Notes under the pieces: model-generated | What the model saw: only the letters and a program-made list of their open reading frames with translations | Databases searched by the model: none | Told to the model about the DNA's origin: nothing | Program-made: the position numbers and the translations under genes | Part shown: one piece after another, positions 57,691-64,000 of the stretch | Layout of the letters: every line of letters starts with the position of its first letter | How positions within the stretch are numbered: the stretch's first letter is position 1 | Assembly (NCBI RefSeq): GCF_036271055.1 | Contig: NZ_DATBBJ010000031.1 | Location: 44,388 to 108,387 of the forward strand | DNA: 64,000 nt | Direction: 5' to 3' | Origin: Scandinavium sp036271055 | GTDB taxonomy: Bacteria; Pseudomonadota; Gammaproteobacteria; Enterobacterales; Enterobacteriaceae

Positions 57691-59415
57691 CTAGCCATAG
57701 CGCACGCTAAACCGCTGGCGCTTCCGATACGCAAAAACATCTTCCACATGCCCATCGCGAATACGGGTTTGCAACCCGCGCCAGTAATCCGCACGTAATA
57801 AATCTGCATGCATTTCTTCGAACAATGGCCTGATTCGCGCATCTGCGCAAAGCCAGTGGCGGAACTCTTCCGGAAATACATCGCCAGGCGATACGCTGTA
57901 CCACGGCTCGCTGGCGAGCTCATCTTCCGGATAACGTGGCGGCGGGATGTCGCGAAAATTCACTTCGGTCATGTAGCAAATTTCATCGTAATCATAGAAC
58001 ACCACTCGCCCGTGGCGGGTCACGCCAAAGTTCTTGAACAACATGTCGCCGGGGAAAATATTGGCCGCTGCGAGCTGGCGAATGGCGTTGCCATATTCTT
58101 CTACGGCATCACGCAACTGCTGACCGCTGACCTGCTCAAGCCAAAGATTCAGCGGCACCATCCGGCGTTCAATGTAGAGATGACTCAGGACAATGCGGTC
58201 GCCGAGATCGGTGATTTTCTGCGGGACTTCCTGCCAGAGCAAGTCGAGCAGCGCCGGGGAAATTTGCCGTTTCTCCAGCACAAAGTTCTCAAACTCCTGG
58301 GTATCTGCCATCCGTCCTACGCGGTCATGTTCTTTCACCAGTTGATAGCAAGCTCGCACGTGCGCGGCATTCATCTCTTTCTGCGGCGCGAAGCGGTCTT
58401 TGATCACCTTAAACACCCGGTCAAAACCGGGCAGTGTGAAGACCAACATCACCATGCCGCGAATACCGGGCGCTTCAATAAACTGTTCATCCGTTTGGCG
58501 AATCCAGGTCAGATACTCGCGATAGCTCTCCGTTTTGCCGTGCTTCTGACAGCCAATTGCCATGTACAGCTCGGCGGTACTTTTCCCCGGCAAAATCTCC
58601 CGCAGCCATTCCACCAGCGCCGCAGGCAGTGGCGCATAAACCATAAAATAAGAGCGGGCAAAACCGAAGACTATGCTGGCTTCTGTGCTGGTTGTCAGGC
58701 AGGTATCAATGAATAACTCGCCGTCATCACTGCGATGAATGGGCAACAGCAAGGGCACCATGCCATGCGGCGTATGCAGTTTGGCGACCAGCCAGGCGGC
58801 TTTGTTGCGATAAAACAACTCATTAGCGACCTGAAGATGCGATTCGCGCAAAATCTCAGGCCCGAAAGTCTCCGTCAGATGCGCCACGATGTAGCCCACA
58901 TCGCGGGATTTATCTTGCCAGGGAAGGCGCAGCGGCAAATCCATCAGCATTTGGCTTAGTAGCATTTCCCAGCCTTTGTCGGGATAAAAGTCTTTCGCCA
59001 GTGGACGCGGAATTGAACGAAAACGGCGTTCCGGCTGAGAACTGAAAATAAAAAGCCGCTCGGGAGTCAGCGAGCGGTGGTCAAATAACCGGCAATACAC
59101 AGAGTTAAAAAAGCTTTCAGCAATTTCAAAGCGAGGGTAATCAGGTAACAGTTCGATGTAATGATCTTTCACACGCAGTAAAAACGCGGCATCCGGGCTT
59201 TTGCCTTCGGTGATACAACGCAGTTGCTCAACCACCAGTCCAACATGATGATCATAAAGATGAATACGCTGCTTCATCGCCTGCTGTACTGCGTGCCAGT
59301 CTGCTTGCTCGAAGCGCTGCTGCGCACCGGAAGTCACTTCCAGAAAGCGGCCATACTGCGCGTCGAAACCTTGCAGGATAGTCTGGGCAATCAGTAATTC
59401 CAGGCCACGCGGCAT
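57691..59415 (-). CDS. aceK: AceK, isocitrate dehydrogenase kinase/phosphatase
   Basis: The 574-residue bifunctional enzyme (E. coli 578) phosphorylates and inactivates isocitrate dehydrogenase on acetate, sending carbon into the glyoxylate bypass, and reverses this on better substrates. The N-terminal regulatory domain (about 1-310) precedes a kinase-like domain with ATP-binding IVFGFARSYFMVYAPLPAAL and the acidic metal/catalytic segment KNFGVTRHGRVVFYDYDEIC (about 450-470), which holds the equivalents of Asp457 and Asp475. Third gene of aceBAK, separated from aceA by a REP array. Confidence 0.97.
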   Translation of the reverse strand: MPRGLELLIAQTILQGFDAQYGRFLEVTSGAQQRFEQADWHAVQQAMKQRIHLYDHHVGLVVEQLRCITEGKSPDAAFLLRVKDHYIELLPDYPRFEIAESFFNSVYCRLFDHRSLTPERLFIFSSQPERRFRSIPRPLAKDFYPDKGWEMLLSQMLMDLPLRLPWQDKSRDVGYIVAHLTETFGPEILRESHLQVANELFYRNKAAWLVAKLHTPHGMVPLLLPIHRSDDGELFIDTCLTTSTEASIVFGFARSYFMVYAPLPAALVEWLREILPGKSTAELYMAIGCQKHGKTESYREYLTWIRQTDEQFIEAPGIRGMVMLVFTLPGFDRVFKVIKDRFAPQKEMNAAHVRACYQLVKEHDRVGRMADTQEFENFVLEKRQISPALLDLLWQEVPQKITDLGDRIVLSHLYIERRMVPLNLWLEQVSGQQLRDAVEEYGNAIRQLAAANIFPGDMLFKNFGVTRHGRVVFYDYDEICYMTEVNFRDIPPPRYPEDELASEPWYSVSPGDVFPEEFRHWLCADARIRPLFEEMHADLLRADYWRGLQTRIRDGHVEDVFAYRKRQRFSVRYG

Positions 59416-59440
59416 ACTTTTCCCTCATCATGATGCGGAT

Positions 59441-59518
59441 ATTGCCGGATGGCGCATTCACTTATCCGGCCTACGCAACTCTTGTACGCCCGGCAAGCAA
59501 AGCGCTACCGGGCATCAT
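59441..59518. repeat. REP array (BIME) between aceA and aceK
   Basis: ATTGCCGGATGGCGCATTCA with CTTATCCGGCCTACGC is a textbook REP, followed by a second unit, CGCCCGGCAAGCAAAGCGCT with ACCGGGCA. E. coli has REP sequences at the same place, where they help keep AceK far below AceA. Confidence 0.92.
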
Positions 59519-59523
59519 GACAA

Positions 59524-60828
59524 TCAGAACTGCGACTCTTCCGTCGATCCGGTTAACGCGGTGACCGACGACGCGCCGCCCTGAATGATGGTTGTCACCT
59601 TGTCGAAGTAGCCGGTGCCCACTTCCTGCTGATGTGACACGAAGGTGTAACCCTCTTTGCCGCATTCGAATTCAGGCTGCTGCACTTTTTCCACGTAATG
59701 ACGCATCCCTTCGCCCTGCGCGTAGGCATGGGCTAAATCGAACATGTTGAACCACATGCTGTGAATGCCCGCGAGAGTAATGAACTGGTATTTGTAGCCC
59801 ATTTCAGACAGTTGCTGCTGGAAGCTGGCAATGGTTTTATCATCGAGATTTTTCTTCCAGTTAAACGATGGCGAGCAATTGTACGCCAGCAATTTGCCCG
59901 GGTATTTCGCGTGAACAGCCTCAGCAAAGCGACGCGCCAGTTCGAGGTCCGGCGTGGACGTTTCACACCACACCAGGTCTGCATACGGCGCGTACGCCAG
60001 GCCACGGCTGATCGCTTGCTCAATGCCTGCGTGAGTACGATAGAAACCTTCGCTGGTGCGCTCGCCGGTAATAAACTCGCTGTCGTACGGGTCGCAGTCG
60101 GAGGTGATCAAATCAGCGGCATCTGCATCAGTACGGGCGATCAGTAAGGTGGGTACGCCGAGAACGTCAGCAGCCAGGCGCGCGGCCACCAGTTTCTGAA
60201 TCGCTTCCTGAGTTGGCACCAATACTTTGCCGCCCATGTGCCCGCATTTTTTCACTGACGCGAGCTGATCCTCAAAGTGAACCGCAGCCGCACCCGCTTC
60301 GATCATCGACTTCATCAATTCAAATGCGTTAAGCACGCCGCCAAATCCGGCCTCTGCATCCGCCACGATCGGCAGGAAATAATCGATAAAGCGTGGATCG
60401 TTAGGCTCAATGCCCGACGCCCATTGGATCTGATCCGCACGACGGAACGTGTTGTTGATCCGATCGACCACCGAAGGCACGGAGTTGGCCGGATAGAGCG
60501 ATTGATCCGGATACATGCTGGATGCCAGGTTGGCATCTGCCGCCACCTGCCAGCCGGAGAGATATACGGCTTCAATGCCCGCTTTTGCCTGCTGCAACGC
60601 CTGCCCGCCGGTCAGCGCACCGAGACTGTTTACGTAGCCCTTTTTCGATTCGCCGTGCAGCAAGCGCCACATTTTGTCTGCGCCGCGCTGCGCCAGTGTG
60701 CATTCCGGATTCACCGAGCCGCGTAATTTCACCACCTCTTCCGCGCTGTACGGGCGGGTAATGCCTTCCCAGCGTGGGTTCGTCCATTCTTGTTTTACGT
60801 CTTCGATTTGTTGGGTACGGGTTTTCAT
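59524..60828 (-). CDS. aceA: AceA, isocitrate lyase
   Basis: The 434 residues equal E. coli AceA. It splits isocitrate into glyoxylate and succinate. The catalytic loop is SVKKCGHMGGK with Cys195. Metal- and substrate-binding motifs are PIVADAEAGFGG, AAVHFEDQ, IARTDADAADL and the closing segment NCSPSFNW. The start at 60828 (MKTRTQQIEDVKQEW) follows GGAG and is 34 bases after the aceB stop. Confidence 0.98.
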   Translation of the reverse strand: MKTRTQQIEDVKQEWTNPRWEGITRPYSAEEVVKLRGSVNPECTLAQRGADKMWRLLHGESKKGYVNSLGALTGGQALQQAKAGIEAVYLSGWQVAADANLASSMYPDQSLYPANSVPSVVDRINNTFRRADQIQWASGIEPNDPRFIDYFLPIVADAEAGFGGVLNAFELMKSMIEAGAAAVHFEDQLASVKKCGHMGGKVLVPTQEAIQKLVAARLAADVLGVPTLLIARTDADAADLITSDCDPYDSEFITGERTSEGFYRTHAGIEQAISRGLAYAPYADLVWCETSTPDLELARRFAEAVHAKYPGKLLAYNCSPSFNWKKNLDDKTIASFQQQLSEMGYKYQFITLAGIHSMWFNMFDLAHAYAQGEGMRHYVEKVQQPEFECGKEGYTFVSHQQEVGTGYFDKVTTIIQGGASSVTALTGSTEESQF

Positions 60829-60861
60829 TGGCAGATGCTCCATTTTTATTATGGGGTGAAA

Positions 60862-62463
60862 TTAGGCCAGCAGGCGGTAGCCGGGCAGGGTTAAGAAGTC
60901 GACAAGTTCTTCGGAGGTGGTGATTTGTTCCATCAGACGCGCGGCTTCATCAAAGCGACCGCTACTGAATCGGTGTTCACCTAGCTCCTCCTGGACCACC
61001 ATCAGTTCTTCATTCAGCATCTGCCGGAATAGTGCTTTGGTGACAGGCGTACCGTCGCTGAGCGTTTTTTGGTGATGGATCCACTGCCAGATAGAGGTGC
61101 GGGAGATCTCAGCTGTGGCGGCGTCTTCCATCAGGCCATAAATAGGTACGCAGCCATTGCCAGAGATCCACGCTTCGATGTACTGCACCGCCACGCGAAT
61201 ATTGGCGCGCATGCCGCTTTCGGTTCGCTCGCCTTCGCAGGGCGCAAGCAACTGTTCGGCAGTTATCGGCGCATCTTCATCACGGGTGACAAACAGTTGG
61301 TTTGTGTTGTCACCGAGCCTTTCGTTAAACACCGCCATGGCGGTATCTGCGAGGCCTGGATGCGCAATCCATGTGCCGTCGTGTCCGTTGTTCGCTTCGA
61401 GCGCTTTGTCCGCTTTCACTTTGCTGAGCACCTGAGCGTTTCGCCCGGCATCTTTGCTAGGGATGAATGCCGCCATGCCGCCCATCGCAAACGCACCGCG
61501 TTTATGGCAGGTTTTGATCAGCAAACGCGAATAGGCGCTGAGGAACGGTTTATCCATGGTGACCACCTGGCGATCCGGGAGCACGCGGTCAGGATGATTC
61601 TTCAACGTTTTGATATAGCTGAAAATGTAATCCCAGCGCCCGCAGTTCAGGCCAACAATGTGGTCACGCAGCGCGTGCAGAATTTCATCCATCTGGAACA
61701 CCGCTGGCAACGTTTCAATCAGCAGCGTGGCTTTGATGGTGCCGCGCGGCAGACCGAAGCAATCCTCGGTAAAGCTGAACACTTCACTCCACCAGGCCGC
61801 TTCCTGCCAGGCCTGGGTTTTCGGCAGATAAAAATAGGGACCGCTGCCTTTAGCCAGCAGGTTTTTATGGTTGTGGAAAAAGTAGAGAGCAAAATCAAAC
61901 AGGCTGCCCGGAATCGATTCCCCGCGCCAGGTGACATGTTTTTCCGGCAAATGCAGACCTCGCACGCGACAAACCAATACGGCAGGGTCGGGCTTCAACT
62001 GATAGATTTTCCCATCTTCATTGGTGTGACTGATGGTTCCATTGACCGCGTCGCGCAGGTTGATTTGCCCGTCAATGACCTTATGCCAATTGGGTGCCAA
62101 TGAGTCTTCGAAATCCGCCATGAAGACTTTAACGTTAGCGTTCAGCGCATTGATAACCATCTTGCGCTCAACAGGGCCGGTGATCTCCACGCGGCGGTCG
62201 AGCAGATCCTGAGGAATACCGCGGATTTTCCACCCCCCATTTCTAATGGAATCTGTTTCCGAAATAAAACCAGGCAAGCGCCCATCATCAATATCCTGCT
62301 GTTGCTGGATACGTGCAGCCAGCAATTGGTTGCGCTTCGGCGTAAACCTTGTGACCAGTTCACTCAGGAATTCGACAGCTTCCGGCGTCAGGATCTGCTT
62401 CTCCTGCTCGCCAAATGGCTGGTTAAAGTCCAGTTCTTCGGTAGTTGTTGCCTGTTGTGTCAT
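60862..62463 (-). CDS. aceB: AceB, malate synthase A
   Basis: The 533 residues equal E. coli AceB. It condenses glyoxylate with acetyl-CoA to malate. Core motifs are KVFMADFEDSLAP, the family signature GTIKATLLIETLPAVFQMDE with catalytic Arg/Glu residues, GLNCGRWDYIFSYIK and the C-terminal GCVPIYGLMEDAATAEISR, which holds the base. The start at 62463 (MTQQATTTEELDF) has GGAG 7 bases upstream. First gene of aceBAK; an IclR-type operator lies about 110 bp upstream. Confidence 0.98.
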   Translation of the reverse strand: MTQQATTTEELDFNQPFGEQEKQILTPEAVEFLSELVTRFTPKRNQLLAARIQQQQDIDDGRLPGFISETDSIRNGGWKIRGIPQDLLDRRVEITGPVERKMVINALNANVKVFMADFEDSLAPNWHKVIDGQINLRDAVNGTISHTNEDGKIYQLKPDPAVLVCRVRGLHLPEKHVTWRGESIPGSLFDFALYFFHNHKNLLAKGSGPYFYLPKTQAWQEAAWWSEVFSFTEDCFGLPRGTIKATLLIETLPAVFQMDEILHALRDHIVGLNCGRWDYIFSYIKTLKNHPDRVLPDRQVVTMDKPFLSAYSRLLIKTCHKRGAFAMGGMAAFIPSKDAGRNAQVLSKVKADKALEANNGHDGTWIAHPGLADTAMAVFNERLGDNTNQLFVTRDEDAPITAEQLLAPCEGERTESGMRANIRVAVQYIEAWISGNGCVPIYGLMEDAATAEISRTSIWQWIHHQKTLSDGTPVTKALFRQMLNEELMVVQEELGEHRFSSGRFDEAARLMEQITTSEELVDFLTLPGYRLLA

Positions 62464-62569
62464 TGCGCGGCTCCTCGTCATTGATCCAAAGTCACTCCCC
62501 AAAGCGAACGAAGATCGTTGTATGGTTTTCGTTCAGCTCAATTAAGCCTACGCAATTATTATCTAAAAT

Positions 62570-62584
62570 CAAAAACAATTTCCA
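62570..62584 (-). promoter_or_regulatory. Candidate IclR operator of aceBAK
   Basis: On the - strand TGGAAATTGTTTTTG, with GAAAA before it, agrees with the left half of TGGAAATNATTTCCA and closely resembles the E. coli aceB operator. It lies 107-121 bp upstream of the aceB start. Confidence 0.7.
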
Positions 62585-62661
62585 TTTTCAAATAAAACAT
62601 AAGCTAATTCATTGATAAAAATGAAATTAAAGTTGATCAATGATTTGGTGCGGATTTCGGA

Positions 62662-62687
62662 AATAAAAAAAGCACCCGAAGGTGCCT
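62662..62687 (-). terminator. metA terminator
   Basis: GGCACC-TTCG-GGTGCT on the - strand is followed by seven T. It lies 44 bases beyond the metA stop codon. Confidence 0.9.
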
Positions 62688-62730
62688 AATGTGGAGTGCT
62701 GAATCGCTTTACGATCGCGGAAGTGGGAGA

Positions 62731-63660
62731 TTACTCCAGAGTTGGATTCATATGGCGCAGATCGTATGGCGTGATCTGGTAGACGTAATAGTTCAGCCAG
62801 TTAATGAACAGTAGGTTTCCGTGACTACGCCAGGTTGCCCGGGGTTTGTTCTGTGGATCGTTTTTCGGGAAATAATTGTGCGGGACTTCCGGTGAAAGGC
62901 CAGCTTCTTCATCACGGAAAAATTCACTCGCCAGTGTGTGAGCATCATATTCCGGGTGCCCCGTGACAAAAGCGATGCGCTTGTCTTTGCTGGCAAACAG
63001 GTAAGCGTCTCCGTCTTCCGTTTCCGCCAGGATATCGAGATCGGTGTAGTCGCGGATCACCGATGCAGGAAAATCAGCATAACGTGAATGAGGGGCGAGG
63101 AAAGAATCATCAAAACCGCGGGTCAGCAGTGCGTGTGGATGCAGAATGTGGTGTTCGTAAACGCCAGAAAGCTTATCGGAACGGGTTTGTTTCGGTATAC
63201 CGTATAAAATATTCAGTGCCGCTTGTACGGCCCAACAGACGAACAACGTTGAAGTGACATGATCTTTGGCCCACTCCAGCACCTGTTTAATCTGCGGCCA
63301 GTAGGCCACATCGTTGAATTCAACCAGCCCCAGCGGCGCGCCAGTAACAATCAGGCCATCGTAATTATCGTTGCAGATGTCTTCAAAATTGCAGTAGAAG
63401 TTGTTGAGATGCTCTGTGGGTGTATTCCGCGATTCGCGTGCATCAATACGAAGTAGCTGTACATCGACCTGCAGCGGTGAGTTCGACAGCAAGCGGAGAA
63501 ACTGGTTTTCCGTCTCAATTTTCTTCGGCATCAGGTTAAGGATCAGCACCTTAAGCGGGCGAATTTCCTGATTGGTGGCACGCGAAGCCGTCATCACAAA
63601 GACGTTTTCATCACGCAAGAAATTGACGGCCGGCAGCTCGTCCTGCACCCGAATCGGCAT
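62731..63660 (-). CDS. metA: MetA, homoserine O-succinyltransferase
   Basis: The 309 residues equal E. coli MetA. First step of methionine synthesis from homoserine. It is a class I glutamine-amidotransferase-like fold: nucleophile Cys142 in TLFVCWAVQAALN, His235 and Glu237 in VTGHPEYDAH, and the substrate-binding Lys47 in LMPKKIETENQ. The ATG at 63660 is 20 bases downstream of four tandem met boxes. Together with metH and lysC the window carries three steps of the aspartate-methionine branch. Confidence 0.98.
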   Translation of the reverse strand: MPIRVQDELPAVNFLRDENVFVMTASRATNQEIRPLKVLILNLMPKKIETENQFLRLLSNSPLQVDVQLLRIDARESRNTPTEHLNNFYCNFEDICNDNYDGLIVTGAPLGLVEFNDVAYWPQIKQVLEWAKDHVTSTLFVCWAVQAALNILYGIPKQTRSDKLSGVYEHHILHPHALLTRGFDDSFLAPHSRYADFPASVIRDYTDLDILAETEDGDAYLFASKDKRIAFVTGHPEYDAHTLASEFFRDEEAGLSPEVPHNYFPKNDPQNKPRATWRSHGNLLFINWLNYYVYQITPYDLRHMNPTLE

Positions 63661-63679
63661 AACCTTATTACCTCACAGC

Positions 63680-63711
63680 ATACGTTTACACGTTTAGACA
63701 TCCAGATAGCT
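63680..63711 (-). promoter_or_regulatory. MetJ operator of metA (four tandem met boxes)
   Basis: On the - strand four adjacent 8-bp boxes read AGCTATCT, GGATGTCT, AAACGTGT and AAACGTAT, each related to the AGACGTCT consensus. Arrangement and sequence follow E. coli metA. The MetJ-AdoMet repressor would bind here cooperatively. Confidence 0.88.
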
Positions 63712-63874
63712 GAAGATAACCAGAAATAAGCAAAATGTCGAGTCCGCATGTAAAAGGTGAGAAAGTTTCATGAAAACGGGTAGGAGCGGCATCGTTGAGC
63801 TGATCTATGGCGATCGTAAAAAACGGCGAAGAAGAAAATTGTGGATATGCCTGTGGATAGGTTGTGCAACAACG

Positions 63875-63904
63875 CAAAAAGCCCAGTCTTTCGACTGGGC
63901 TTTC
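63875..63904 (-). terminator. rRNA operon terminator
   Basis: AGCCCAGTC-GAAA-GACTGGGCT followed by TTTT on the - strand, just after the 5S gene, closely resembles the rrnB T1-type terminator. Confidence 0.92.
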
Positions 63905-63914
63905 CACTTGTTTG

Positions 63915-64000
63915 ATGCCTGGCAGTTCCCTACTCTCGCATGGGGAGACCCCACACTACCATCGGCGCTACGGCGTTTCACTTCTGAGTTCGGCATGGGG
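63915..64000 (-). rRNA. rrf: 5S ribosomal RNA, 3' part (runs off the window)
   Basis: Read on the - strand the last 86 bases match the 3' part of enteric 5S rRNA: CCCCATGCCGAACTCAGAAG, GTGAAACGCCGTAGCG, CGATGGTAGTGTGGGGTCTC, CATGCGAGAGTAGGGAACTG and the final CCAGGCAT. The 5' third (about 34 bases) and the rest of the rRNA operon lie beyond the window. The terminator follows, then metA on the same strand. Confidence 0.96.

Noticed and set aside
61069..62103. A 344-codon open frame antisense to aceB
   Set aside because: Same explanation: aceB has all malate-synthase motifs at the expected length and no promoter or start signal supports the antisense frame.

Overview
This window is chromosomal DNA from a member of the Enterobacteriaceae. 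Most genes match Escherichia coli K-12 proteins closely in length and motif, and the gene order follows the E. coli segment from soxRS to the metA/rrn junction, with small differences. Relative to E. coli, yjbQ (between yjbR and aphA), pepE (between yjbB and rluF), xylE (malG-psiE), arpA (iclR-aceK) and yjaA/yjaB (metA-rrn) are not at their expected sites. Present instead are a GGDEF gene, a TraF-like outer-membrane protein, a cupin protein, an L-fucose/L-arabinose isomerase-family protein, a CPA1-type antiporter, a PanS-like transporter, a toxin-antitoxin pair and an AT-rich orphan membrane protein. Four ERIC elements and several REP units also fit an enteric genome outside Escherichia (Enterobacter/Lelliottia/Klebsiella-like). 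The genus cannot be fixed from sequence reading alone. Layout: 1-5.4 kb holds a partial glutathione S-transferase, the sRNA SraL, the soxR/soxS redox switch, pdeC, a diguanylate cyclase and yjcB. 5.5-9.5 kb holds the divergent SOS genes ssb and uvrA, then yjbR. 9.6-18.7 kb holds aphA, tyrB, alr, dnaB, qorA, pspG, dusA and the TraF-like gene. 18.8-25.5 kb holds a cupin gene divergent from zur, then yjbJ, lexA-dinF, dgkA and plsB. 25.5-35.6 kb holds ubiCA, the maltose regulon (malK-lamB-malM divergent from malEFG) and psiE. 35.7-39.5 kb is the yjbEFGH exopolysaccharide operon. 40-50.4 kb holds the isomerase-like gene, pgi, the antiporter, the lysine-riboswitch-controlled lysC, the PanS-like gene, the toxin-antitoxin pair, yjbD and rluF. 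50.4-64 kb holds yjbB, the orphan ORF, metH, iclR, the glyoxylate operon aceBAK, metA and the 3' end of a 5S rRNA gene. Regulation visible in the DNA includes a SoxR operator with a 19-bp promoter spacer, LexA boxes at uvrA/ssb and two at lexA, a sigma-54 promoter at pspG, MalT boxes between malK and malE, an L-box riboswitch at lysC, IclR-type operators at iclR and aceB, and four tandem MetJ boxes at metA. No prophage, integrase, insertion sequence, CRISPR array or tRNA gene was seen. The window is mostly ordinary core genome. The least ordinary structure is in the repeats: two ERIC elements carry roughly 70-bp insertions that fold into the same series of hairpins (9-bp, 6-bp and 7-8-bp perfect stems) although their sequences are unrelated and they sit at different points in the ERIC. 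Other points worth a second look are an ERIC inside the malE-malF transcript, a 10-bp-arm perfect dyad upstream of aphA, palindromes between the cupin gene and zur, a perfect CRP site before yjcB, and a possible 18-codon gene in the vacated yjbQ position.
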